In this document: positions 1-9,081 of the stretch, one piece after another
Position numbering within the stretch: the first letter of the stretch is position 1
Layout of the letters: the number at the start of each line of letters is the position of its first letter
Origin: Halieaceae bacterium UBA5085
GTDB taxonomy: Bacteria > Pseudomonadota > Gammaproteobacteria > Pseudomonadales > Halieaceae
Length of the DNA stretch: 23,731 bases
Assembly: GCA_002414665.1 (NCBI GenBank)
Contig: DIAF01000041.1
Coordinates: forward strand, 367 to 24,097
Direction of reading: 5' to 3'
Made by a program: the position numbers and the translations under genes
Notes under the pieces: model-generated
What the model was told of the DNA's origin: nothing
Databases searched by the model: none
The model's input: only the letters and a program-made list of their open reading frames with translations

Positions 1-742
1 CGCCCGCCACGGTGCTGACATCCCCGCTGGCGAGATCAACCCGGCGAATCTGGAACAGCTCCGTATTGCTGTCCTGGTGATAGATAAACGTGTCGCCCGG
101 TGTTGTGTTCAGGGAGAAATACAGGCTTTTGCCGTCTGGACTGAAGGCGGGTTCACCCTGTTCTTTCTGGAAGGTCGGGCTGGGGCGGGGAATCAGCATC
201 TGTCCGGCGTTCTGCGCATTGCCGCCGATGTGGTACATCCAGATTTCGCCGGTCCCCAGTGAGCGTGATGTGGTGTAATGCTTGCGGGCTGCCAGATAGT
301 TGCCGTCCGGGCTCCAGCTGGGGCTGTTGAGCAGACGGAAGTCCTCAAAGGTGAGCTGGCGCAGTGCGCCGCTGCTGCGTTCCAGCAGCCACAGGTTGTC
401 GCCGCCATCGCGGTCCGAGGTGAAGGCGATATGGCTGCCGTCGGGGCTGTATTGAGGTTGCATGTCCCAGGCGAAGCCTGTGGTCAGTGGCGTAGCGGTC
501 CCGCCGCTGATGGGCATTTCGTAGAGGTTGCCCAGCAGGTCAAAGGCAATATGCTTGCCATCCGGAGAAACGTCGATGCTCATCCAGGTGCCTTCGCGCA
601 CATCAATGGTGGCGCGGGTGGCCGGGGCCGAGAAATCGGGCTGGTTCACGCGCCATGTGCTACTGTCCTGAGCGTGGGCGGTCGTGCCTGAGAGCAGGCC
701 CGCCAGTAGCAGGCCAGAGAGTGTTCGGGTCAGGGTAGGCAT
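1..742 (-). CDS. Exported PD40/TolB-like beta-propeller protein, probably an amidohydrolase-family protein (C-terminus cut by window edge)
   Basis: The reading frame opens at an ATG at 742-740 and runs off the left edge, giving 247 residues of the N-terminus. Residues 1-25 look like a Sec signal peptide with a cleavage site near AHA-QD, so the protein is probably periplasmic. The rest carries PD40/TolB-type propeller repeats, seen as SPDG cores at about residues 59-62, 99-102, 144-147 and 201-204. The stretch EGTWMSIDVSPDG followed by FDLLGNLY resembles the propeller half of large (about 1000 residue) secreted proteins with a C-terminal amidohydrolase domain; that domain would lie outside the window and is inferred. 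A prolyl-oligopeptidase or TolB-only protein is the alternative. No strong ribosome binding site is visible. It is divergent from the peroxiredoxin gene. Confidence 0.8.
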   Translation of the reverse strand, partial: MPTLTRTLSGLLLAGLLSGTTAHAQDSSTWRVNQPDFSAPATRATIDVREGTWMSIDVSPDGKHIAFDLLGNLYEMPISGGTATPLTTGFAWDMQPQYSPDGSHIAFTSDRDGGDNLWLLERSSGALRQLTFEDFRLLNSPSWSPDGNYLAARKHYTTSRSLGTGEIWMYHIGGNAQNAGQMLIPRPSPTFQKEQGEPAFSPDGKSLYFSLNTTPGDTFIYHQDSNTELFQIRRVDLASGDVSTVAG

Positions 743-874
743 GGCATCGTCCGGGTTCGGTGGCTTGAGGAGAGCGGCCCGGACACAGGGAGTGATCCAG
801 CCGCCGACAAGCGCGTACCATACTACGTGGTTTCCCCGCTGTGAAATGCAGCACCGTTCAGTAATGGAGTCTCT
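743..874. other. Divergent intergenic region between the propeller gene and the peroxiredoxin gene
   Basis: These 132 bases separate two divergent start codons and should hold both promoters. The best feature is the peroxiredoxin ribosome binding site GGAG at about 866-869. A TAGTAT on the minus strand at 825-820 could be a -10 box for the propeller gene, but no matching -35 box is seen. No convincing operator or RNA structure was found. Confidence 0.4.
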
Positions 875-1399
875 ATGGAACTGATTCGATCCTTCGCATT
901 GCTGCTGGCTCTGGCATGCGCTGCTCCGGCAATGGCTGAAGAATTACAGGTCGGGGATGTCGCCCCCGGGTTCAGCCTGATGGGCAGCGATGGCAAACAG
1001 TATTCGCTGGCCGACTTCAAGGGCAAACAGGCGGTGGTATTGGCCTGGTACCCGCGCGCTTTTACCTCGGGATGCACCGTGGAGTGCAAGTCCCTCGCCG
1101 AGAACGGTCACCTGATTCGGGAATACGACGTGAGTTATTTCATGGCCAGTGTCGACGAGGTTGAGGAGAATCGCCGGTTTGCCGAGGAGACTGCGGCTGA
1201 CTTCCCGCTGTTGAGTGATCCGGAAAAGCAGGTGGCGGAAGCCTACGGCGTGCTGGCCATGATGGGCTTTGCCAAGCGGCATACGTTCTACATTGGTGCT
1301 GACGGCACCATTCTGAAAATTGATCGCTCCATCAATCCCGCTACGGCCGCACAGGACATGGCGGCGAACCTTGGCGCCCTGGGCATTCCCAAGCGCTAG
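875..1399 (+). CDS. Exported peroxiredoxin of the Bcp/AhpC-TSA type
   Basis: A 174-residue thiol peroxidase with a signal peptide of about 21 residues (hydrophobic core LLLALACAAPA, cleavage after AMA), so it probably acts in the periplasm. The mature part matches the thioredoxin-fold Bcp family, with VGDVAPGFSL at the N-terminus and the peroxidatic cysteine C67 in TSGCT. A second cysteine, C71, lies four residues on; in E. coli Bcp the pair is five apart (C45/C50). C71 may be the resolving cysteine or the enzyme may behave as a 1-Cys type. The family reduces hydrogen peroxide and organic peroxides with electrons from thioredoxin-like partners. The ATG at 875 is chosen because GGAG lies about six bases upstream. 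It appears to be a single-gene unit. Confidence 0.9.
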   Translation: MELIRSFALLLALACAAPAMAEELQVGDVAPGFSLMGSDGKQYSLADFKGKQAVVLAWYPRAFTSGCTVECKSLAENGHLIREYDVSYFMASVDEVEENRRFAEETAADFPLLSDPEKQVAEAYGVLAMMGFAKRHTFYIGADGTILKIDRSINPATAAQDMAANLGALGIPKR

Positions 1400-1494
1400 G
1401 TGGCGGTAAGTGCCGCGGGGCCCCGTTCGTCCCGCGTCACCCTCCGTTGGTCGTTTTATCCCCCGATTGAGCTGGCGCTTCCGCGTGCGGCTTC

Positions 1495-1500
1495 TATAAT
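1495..1500 (+). promoter_or_regulatory. Candidate -10 box for the MATE transporter gene
   Basis: A perfect TATAAT lies in the 211-base gap between the peroxiredoxin and MATE genes. No good -35 box is seen at 16-18 bases; a TTGAGC at 1467-1472 is 22 bases away, which is too far. If used, it would give a leader of about 100 bases before the ATG at 1611. Nothing else is recognised in 1400-1610. Confidence 0.4.
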
Positions 1501-1610
1501 GTCGGCCTTTTTCGTCAAGCAACGCTGACGCTGCACCAGCCGTCGGTCACTTTGGACCGCGGTTGCGGGCGTCGGCGGCGGTGCCATTTCGGGCGCCGTC
1601 GGGGATAATA

Positions 1611-2972
1611 ATGCTCAGCACTGGCCAGACACGTGAATTGCTCCGCTTGGCGCTACCCATGGTGGTGTCACAGAGTGCGTTCGCCTTGATGGTTTTCACC
1701 GATCGCCTGTTTCTGTCGCGCATTGATGCCCTGCACATTGCCTCTGCGCTGGGTGGCGGCGTTACATTCTTTGTCAGTGTGTCCCTCTTCATTGGCGTGA
1801 TGTCCTATGCGACCGCGCTGGTAGCACAGTATTACGGCTCCGGTCAGTTGCAGAAGTGTCCGCGCGTGCTCACCCAGGGGGTCATCATGGCGCTGGCCTG
1901 CCAACCGCTGCTGGTGCTCATTGCCTGGGGCATGGGCGGCCTGTTTGCCGCCATGGGGCACCCTCCGGAACAGGTGATACTGGAGCGGCAGTACTACCAT
2001 GTGATGATGGGCGGTGCCTTTTTTGCCCTCGTGAAGGCCTGCGTCGCGGGCTATTTCTGTGGCATTGGCAAAACCCGCGTGGTGATGATCACCGACGTGC
2101 TGGGCGTGCTTATCAATATACCGCTCACCTGGGCATTGATCTTTGGCAAGTTCGGCCTTCCGGAGCTTGGAATACGTGGCGCCGCCCTGGGCACAGTGAT
2201 CGCCACGGCATGCAGCCTGCTGATCTATGCGGCCTTTTATTTCAACCGTATCCATCGTGAACGCTTTCACGTCGCCGAGGCATTCCGCTACGACCCGGGT
2301 ATCCTGCGTCGCTATGTGCGGCTCGGTTTACCATCGGGCTTCGAGACGTTTGTTGGCGCTGCCACGTTCAATTTCTTTTTGCTGCTGTTCCAGTCCTATG
2401 GCATCACCGAAGGCGCGGCAATGGCGATTGTCTTCAACTGGGACATGCTGAACTACGTGCCATTGATTGGCCTGAATATCGCCGTCACCAGCATGATCGG
2501 GCGCTATGTGGGTTCGGGCGACATGGCCCGGGCGAACCAGGTGATCGCAGCAGGATTCACCGTTGCACTTGGCTTCTCCGTGTTGCTGGCCTTGCTCTTC
2601 GTGCTGTTCCGATACGAGCTGATTATGGTGTTTGCCACCCCGGAGCAGGATTTCAGCGCCATCGCTGCACTGGGCGCGAGCATGATGCTGGGCATGGCGA
2701 CCTATGTCGTGGCAGATGCGGTTATTCTGGTGTGCAGCGGGGTATTGCGAGGTGCCGGAGATACCCGCTGGCTGATGAACACCTCCATGACGCTGCACGT
2801 GCTCATGCTGCTGGGCCAGTACGTGATGATCAAGCACCTCGGTGTGGGCCCACTCGTCAGCTGGTGGGGCTTTGTAGCGATGCTGCTGGCGCTGGCGCTG
2901 GTGTATCTCCTGCGATTGCGCGGTACGACCTGGCGCAGGCCCTCCCGGCTGGCGCGCGTGATGGCCGAATAG
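1611..2972 (+). CDS. MATE family multidrug/cation antiporter (NorM-like)
   Basis: A 453-residue, highly hydrophobic protein of normal MATE length (about 440-480 residues, 12 transmembrane helices expected). It shows the two-fold MatE layout: the first repeat begins near residues 10-35 with LLRLALPMVVSQSAFAL and FTDRLFLSRID, and the second near 225-250 with RRYVRLGLPSGFETFVG. The motif GVLRGAGDTR near residue 390 is typical of the second half. The family exports drugs, dyes or metabolites across the inner membrane using Na+ or H+ gradients; the substrate cannot be read from sequence. The frame extends upstream to a TTG at 1563, but the ATG at 1611 is preferred because the extra residues are not membrane-like and a GGGG sits about seven bases before it. 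It converges with the acyltransferase gene, whose stop is six bases away. Confidence 0.9.
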   Translation: MLSTGQTRELLRLALPMVVSQSAFALMVFTDRLFLSRIDALHIASALGGGVTFFVSVSLFIGVMSYATALVAQYYGSGQLQKCPRVLTQGVIMALACQPLLVLIAWGMGGLFAAMGHPPEQVILERQYYHVMMGGAFFALVKACVAGYFCGIGKTRVVMITDVLGVLINIPLTWALIFGKFGLPELGIRGAALGTVIATACSLLIYAAFYFNRIHRERFHVAEAFRYDPGILRRYVRLGLPSGFETFVGAATFNFFLLLFQSYGITEGAAMAIVFNWDMLNYVPLIGLNIAVTSMIGRYVGSGDMARANQVIAAGFTVALGFSVLLALLFVLFRYELIMVFATPEQDFSAIAALGASMMLGMATYVVADAVILVCSGVLRGAGDTRWLMNTSMTLHVLMLLGQYVMIKHLGVGPLVSWWGFVAMLLALALVYLLRLRGTTWRRPSRLARVMAE

Positions 2973-2978
2973 TCCGCT

Positions 2979-3860
2979 CTACAGCGTGAGTATGCGACGC
3001 AGCAGGCTGTTTTCACTGCGCTGCTGTTCCCTTAACAGCAGTAGCGCCTGCAATTGCTGTTCGATTTCGCTGGCGACTGCATCGCGAATCTTGCGCTGCT
3101 GCACCTTGCCAGGTTTGCGCCGTGCATAGGCTGCCAGGTCAACTGGCTGGCCAAAGCCGAGATAGCAGCGCTGGGGTTTTGGCAGCGCTGTGCCCAGTGC
3201 GCCGATGGCGAGTGGAGGCAGGGCGTCGCTGCGCGTATCGTCTGTCAGCAGGCCGATACGACGCAACAGTCGACCTGGCAGCGAATCCGGCAGCGCCTCG
3301 CTCTCTATGAGGTGGTCATAGAACTCGTCCGGCCCCACAATGCCAAAGGGCATGATGGTGTAGCCGTATTGTGCGGCCATGCGAATGAAGCCAAAGCGTT
3401 CCTTCCACTGCAGCTGGTAACGCAGTCGGTTTGGCTTCACTGCTTCGTGCGCGCCTCCGGGAAACACCAGAAGATCCTGGCCGTGGGCCATGAGGGCGCT
3501 GCAGACCTCGGGGTGGCCCATGGCGGCGCCGCGCGCCAGCAGGGCCTGCTCCACCTGCGGGTGGGTGAACAGGAATTTGTCACCCAAGGGGCGCAAAAAG
3601 CGTCCGTACTGCTGCTGCAGTACGGAGACAACAACCATGCCATCCAGTGCGAACAGGCTGTGGTTGCCAACGAACAGGCAGGGTCGCTGGGGTATCCGCT
3701 CAACACCGCGCACTTCAGGCCTGAAATAGCGCTTGATGATCTGATACGCAATCTGCAGGTCGCGACTGCGCGGCACCTCGGTGAGCGCGAGGGCTTGCGC
3801 AATGTGTCGCTGCAGACGTTCGCCTTCCAGTGGCTGATTGTCCCGGTCAAGTGCTGTCAT
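2979..3860 (-). CDS. Lysophospholipid acyltransferase-like protein, MGAT/DGAT2-like subgroup
   Basis: A 293-residue acyltransferase. The catalytic-type motif is NHSLFALDG (residues 66-74), in which H67 and D73 are separated by five residues instead of the four of the PlsC NHx4D motif. A second block, FPGGAHEA (133-140), replaces the PlsC EGTR motif. These two blocks resemble the MGAT/DGAT2-like and plant phytyl-ester-synthase-like branch of the superfamily. The expected reaction is transfer of an acyl group to a glycerolipid or other alcohol at the inner membrane; the acceptor is unknown. No clear transmembrane helix is seen. It lies 36 bases downstream of ptsP on the same strand, so co-transcription is likely. 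The ATG at 3860 has only a weak upstream GGA. Confidence 0.8.
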   Translation of the reverse strand: MTALDRDNQPLEGERLQRHIAQALALTEVPRSRDLQIAYQIIKRYFRPEVRGVERIPQRPCLFVGNHSLFALDGMVVVSVLQQQYGRFLRPLGDKFLFTHPQVEQALLARGAAMGHPEVCSALMAHGQDLLVFPGGAHEAVKPNRLRYQLQWKERFGFIRMAAQYGYTIMPFGIVGPDEFYDHLIESEALPDSLPGRLLRRIGLLTDDTRSDALPPLAIGALGTALPKPQRCYLGFGQPVDLAAYARRKPGKVQQRKIRDAVASEIEQQLQALLLLREQQRSENSLLRRILTL

Positions 3861-3896
3861 GCGATGGTCCGTTGTGCCGGCAGGCCAGCCAGTATA

Positions 3897-6140
3897 TCAC
3901 TCACTGCCCAGCAGGCGCCCGAGCCCGCGCTGTTGCAGAGCCCCTTCCAGGAGGGCGCGGATGTCGGCGCTGTTGTCCAGGGCGAGCGCCTGCTGGGCGA
4001 GCCCGGCGGCGTCCTTCGCTGACATTGAGCGCAGCAGCCACTTGATTCTGGGCAGCTTCGATGCACTCATGCTCAGGGTGCGAATGCCGATACCCAGTAG
4101 AAAGACCACGGCGGCGGGATCGGCCGCCATTTCGCCGCACAGACTGAGGGGCAGCCCGCCAGCGTTCGCGGCGGCGGTGATGCGGGCGATTTCCTGCAGC
4201 ACTGCCGGGTGGATGTGGTCGTAGGCACCGGCCACCCTGGGATTGTTGCGGTCCAGTGCCAGCAGGTACTGGCTGAGATCGTTGGAGCCGATCGAGATAA
4301 AATCCAGCCTGCCTGCCCAGGCCGGCAACAGCGAGATCGCCGCGGGCACTTCAACCATGATGCCCACCCGGGGTCGCCGCGTGTTCACGCCCTCGTCCTG
4401 AAGCTGCTCCAGCGCATCGTCCAGTACGCCCTTGAAGGCGGCGATTTCTCCGCTGTTGCTGACCATCGGCAGCAGAATATGCAGGTCGGCAGTGTCCTCT
4501 GCGGCTCGCAGCATTGCGCGGACCTGGGTCATCAGCAGCGAGCTGTTGTCGAGGCAGAAACGGATGCCGCGCCAGCCCAGAGCCGGGTTCTCCTCGTGTA
4601 TCGGAAAGTAGGGCAGTGGCTTGTCGCCACCAATGTCGAGAATGCGCATATATACCGGCCGGCCCTGGTAGGCTTGCAGGACCTGGCGGTAGATCTGCAG
4701 CTGCTCTTCCTCAGAGGGAAAGGTTTCGCTGATCATGAAGGGCATCTCGGTGCGATAAAGCCCGATACCTTCAGCACCGTTGGCGAGTCCGGGCGAGATA
4801 TCCGCCAGCAGGCCGGTATTGGCCATGAGACGCACGCGTTCGCCATCTGTCGTTGTCGCCGGCTCATCCCTCAGGCTGGCGAGTTCTCCTTTCAGTGCCT
4901 GCTCAGCGCGCTGCAGCCGCTCGAACTCCAGGCGAATCGACGGGCTGGGGTAGAGAATAACCTGGCCCGTGTTGCCGTCCACGATCAACGGGCTGCCGTC
5001 TTCGAGGTTTTTCAGTTTGCCGGTGCCCATGACTGCGGGCACGCCCAGGGCGTTGGCAAGTACCGCCGTGTGGGACAGGCTCGACCCCTCGTAGCACACG
5101 ATGCCGACCAGTCGCACCGGGTCGCAGGCGGCAATATCCGACACGCTCACTTTGGCGCCGACCAGCACGAGGGGACCGTGGTCGTCCGCGGGCTGGTTGC
5201 CGCTGGTCCCGGCCCAGGACTGGTAGAGCTTGTTGCCCAGGTGATGCAGGTCCTCGTTGCGGGCGCGCAGGTAGGGGTCTTCCATCGCCAGGAATACCTC
5301 GGCGTAGTGGTGTACGACCTGCCGCAGCGCGCCGGGCAGCCACTGCCCTGCGGCGATGGCCTGTTCCACCCCGACGCGCAGTCCGGGATCATTGAGCAGC
5401 ATCTGGTAGGCGGTGAACACCGCACTGACACCGTCGGAGAGTTGCTCTCCCAGGGCCCTGCGCTCGTTTTCCACGTCCTGGCTCACGGTCGCCAGCAGTT
5501 GGTGCCACTCGCTGATCGCGGCAGCGGGGTCCTCGCAGGCGCGGTCAGGTACTGCGTAGAGGTCGACATTCTCGCACAGCCAGGCGCTGCCGATGCCGGT
5601 CCCCGGCGCACCCTTGACACCGCGTACCCGGCGCACGGCGTTGGAAGGGGTGTGCACGGCAAGGGGTTCCGGAGGCAGCACAAGCGCCAACTGCGTCGAC
5701 AGGGTTACCAGGAAGGCCTGCTCATCCGCTGACATCAGGCGGCCCTCGCGGGATTGCACCACCAGCACGCCGATGACGGCCCCGGCCCTGACGACGGGTA
5801 CCCCGCAAAAGCTGATGAACTCGTCCTCGCGGGTCTCGGCCAGGTAGCAAAAATCCGGGTGAGAGGCCGCTTCCGCGACGTTGATCGGATGTCGGGTCTG
5901 TGCCACGCGACCAACGAGTCCGCGACCCGCGGGCAGACGGCTGTAGCCAACCGCCTGTTGGTCGAGACCGTGACTGGCCACCAGCACCATGGCGCCATCC
6001 GTCGCGGCGATGTAGAGGCTGCACACGTCTACGGCAATGGCGCGGTGAATGGCTTCTACAATCAGCTTGACCTGATCTTCAGTCTGGTCCGCCTGGGCGG
6101 CGGCCTGCACAATGCGGGTCAGTTCCTGCAGCGTATTCAT
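3897..6140 (-). CDS. ptsP: PtsP, phosphoenolpyruvate-protein phosphotransferase of the nitrogen PTS (EI-Ntr)
   Basis: A 747-residue protein, matching the full length of E. coli PtsP (748). Residues 1 to about 150 form a GAF sensor domain, which in this family responds to nitrogen signals such as glutamine and 2-oxoglutarate. The remainder is PTS enzyme I. The phosphorylated histidine is H357 in SLSHTAVLANALGVPAVMG. The PEP-binding barrel shows DIGGDKPLPY (502-511), LGWRGIR (521-527) and the conserved C668 in LCGEMA. The enzyme takes phosphate from PEP and passes it to NPr (PtsO) in the cytoplasm, a regulatory relay rather than a sugar-import one. In many gammaproteobacteria ptsP follows rppH; here it starts a pair with an acyltransferase gene and is divergent from a DUF885 gene. 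The start has only a weak ribosome binding site. Confidence 0.96.
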   Translation of the reverse strand: MNTLQELTRIVQAAAQADQTEDQVKLIVEAIHRAIAVDVCSLYIAATDGAMVLVASHGLDQQAVGYSRLPAGRGLVGRVAQTRHPINVAEAASHPDFCYLAETREDEFISFCGVPVVRAGAVIGVLVVQSREGRLMSADEQAFLVTLSTQLALVLPPEPLAVHTPSNAVRRVRGVKGAPGTGIGSAWLCENVDLYAVPDRACEDPAAAISEWHQLLATVSQDVENERRALGEQLSDGVSAVFTAYQMLLNDPGLRVGVEQAIAAGQWLPGALRQVVHHYAEVFLAMEDPYLRARNEDLHHLGNKLYQSWAGTSGNQPADDHGPLVLVGAKVSVSDIAACDPVRLVGIVCYEGSSLSHTAVLANALGVPAVMGTGKLKNLEDGSPLIVDGNTGQVILYPSPSIRLEFERLQRAEQALKGELASLRDEPATTTDGERVRLMANTGLLADISPGLANGAEGIGLYRTEMPFMISETFPSEEEQLQIYRQVLQAYQGRPVYMRILDIGGDKPLPYFPIHEENPALGWRGIRFCLDNSSLLMTQVRAMLRAAEDTADLHILLPMVSNSGEIAAFKGVLDDALEQLQDEGVNTRRPRVGIMVEVPAAISLLPAWAGRLDFISIGSNDLSQYLLALDRNNPRVAGAYDHIHPAVLQEIARITAAANAGGLPLSLCGEMAADPAAVVFLLGIGIRTLSMSASKLPRIKWLLRSMSAKDAAGLAQQALALDNSADIRALLEGALQQRGLGRLLGSE

Positions 6141-6279
6141 TGATGGGCGATCCGGTGCCTGGGTGGCGGGGTTGAAGCACTTGCCCCCAGTATCCGCTAT
6201 AGTGCCCGGTCGTGACCAGTCTACAAGTGTAAACTGTGAGACCCGCCGGACTGATTCCGGTTATGGATTGGAGACCAAC
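6141..6279. other. Divergent intergenic region ptsP / DUF885 gene
   Basis: These 139 bases hold the control region for two divergent genes. A TATAGT at 6198-6203 on the plus strand is a possible -10 box, without a well-spaced -35. An imperfect 24-base inverted repeat at 6219-6242 (8 of 12 base pairs match, with GTCT/AGAC at the outer ends and AGT/ACT inside) is a weak operator candidate. The DUF885 ribosome binding site GGAG is at 6270-6273. Confidence 0.3.
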
Positions 6280-8019
<1,740 letters not shown>

Positions 8020-8020
8020 T

Positions 8021-8812
8021 TCAGCCCGCGGCGGTGGTAAGCCGCGCCCTGGACGGCTGGCCGAGACGCCTGCGATAGCGGTTTTCCACGTGCTCGCACA
8101 GCCCTCGCACGTTGCGCTCGGCGTCGTGTGCAACCGGTGGCAGCACAGACACGCGTACGGTCGCCGGTCGCAAGAGCAGGCCGCCTTTGGGGAGGGCGTC
8201 ATGCACGTTATGCAGGACGATGGGCACGATGGGCACGCGGGCCTTTTTCGCCAGGAAAAACGCGCCGTGACGGAACGGTTGCAGCGTTCCCGAGGCGCTG
8301 CGGGTACCTTCCGGCGCAATCGCCAGTGATCGGCCATCGGCCAGCACCGCCTGTGCCGCCTGCAGCACGGCCGACTGATCCTGTGCTGCCCGGTCAACGA
8401 AGATTGTGCCGGCCTGTGCCAGCAGAGCGCCCAACAACGGCTTCCGGGCCATTTCCTGTTTGCAGAAGGGCACAACGTCACGCCGCAGGAGGCGCGCCAG
8501 AATCATCGCGTCCAGCAGACTCTGGTGGTTGAATACATAGATCACCGGCCCGGGCTGACGCAGGTGTTCCGGACCGTCGATGTCCAGCTCCAGGCCAGCG
8601 AAACCGCAGCCGAGATCTCCCAGTAGCTGGGTAATGCGGTTGGCATTGCTTCGAGGTGCCCCCCCCAGTCGGGCGCCAAGCATGCCCAGCAATGAGGTAG
8701 CGGCAACCGCCTGGCCGGTGAGTACTGTACGCAGCACCGATTCAAGACCCGGCAGGGCGGGATAGTCCGCGGGGTGCCTTTGCTGTTCTTCCAGGACCTG
8801 TGTATGCATCAT
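8021..8812 (-). CDS. PlsC-type 1-acylglycerol-3-phosphate acyltransferase family protein
   Basis: A 263-residue protein with both hallmark blocks of the PlsC family: NHQSLLD (H96, D101; NHx4D) and PEGTR (167-171). The family esterifies the sn-2 position of lysophosphatidic acid to make phosphatidic acid at the inner membrane. This one has an N-terminal extension of about 80 residues before the catalytic core, so it may be a paralogue acting on another lysolipid; I do not assign the symbol plsC. The frame is open far upstream (to 9103), but that part is arginine- and cysteine-rich and does not look like protein. The start is set at the ATG at 8812, the first of two adjacent ATG codons, with GGGAGA at 8819-8824 in front. 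It is divergent from hrpB. Confidence 0.85.
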   Translation of the reverse strand: MMHTQVLEEQQRHPADYPALPGLESVLRTVLTGQAVAATSLLGMLGARLGGAPRSNANRITQLLGDLGCGFAGLELDIDGPEHLRQPGPVIYVFNHQSLLDAMILARLLRRDVVPFCKQEMARKPLLGALLAQAGTIFVDRAAQDQSAVLQAAQAVLADGRSLAIAPEGTRSASGTLQPFRHGAFFLAKKARVPIVPIVLHNVHDALPKGGLLLRPATVRVSVLPPVAHDAERNVRGLCEHVENRYRRRLGQPSRARLTTAAG

Positions 8813-9081
8813 CCAGCGTCTCCCGTGATGAACCGATTCTTGCGGTTGGCGGAGTCCCGCCGGGTGCCCGGGTTTCTTGCAGCAATAATCCTGCCAGATG
8901 CGTTTAATCCTGCCCGTGCAGCATGACACCCGCGTGACAACAGCGCGCAGCGGCCCCGCGAGCGTCCGTGCGCGGGAAGTTCCGACGCCCCGCAAAGCCC
9001 CCGCCTGCACCAGCACAGTGCGCGGCCTCATCGCGACGCACCAGCATTGGCCCGCCACGCGCCCTCGGCTACCATGGCACC
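8813..9081. other. Divergent intergenic region between the PlsC-type gene and hrpB
   Basis: This 269-base gap holds no gene I can support; the open frames crossing it are upstream extensions of the two neighbours with poor coding character. A TTGGCC at 9047-9052 and a TACCAT at 9070-9075, separated by 17 bases, form a weak promoter candidate for hrpB that would start transcription almost at the hrpB ATG. Confidence 0.3.

Noticed and set aside
1410..1432. GC-rich palindrome CGGGGCCCCG after the peroxiredoxin gene as a terminator
   Set aside because: It has no loop and no T run, so it cannot act as an intrinsic terminator.
4209..5732. A 507-codon plus-strand open frame across ptsP
   Set aside because: It is the antisense shadow of ptsP, whose minus-strand product matches the whole EI-Ntr family; the plus-strand translation has no recognisable domain.
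6219..6242. 24-base inverted repeat upstream of the DUF885 gene as an operator
   Set aside because: Only 8 of 12 pairs match; many such repeats are expected by chance in 24 kb. It is mentioned in the intergenic entry but not called as a site.
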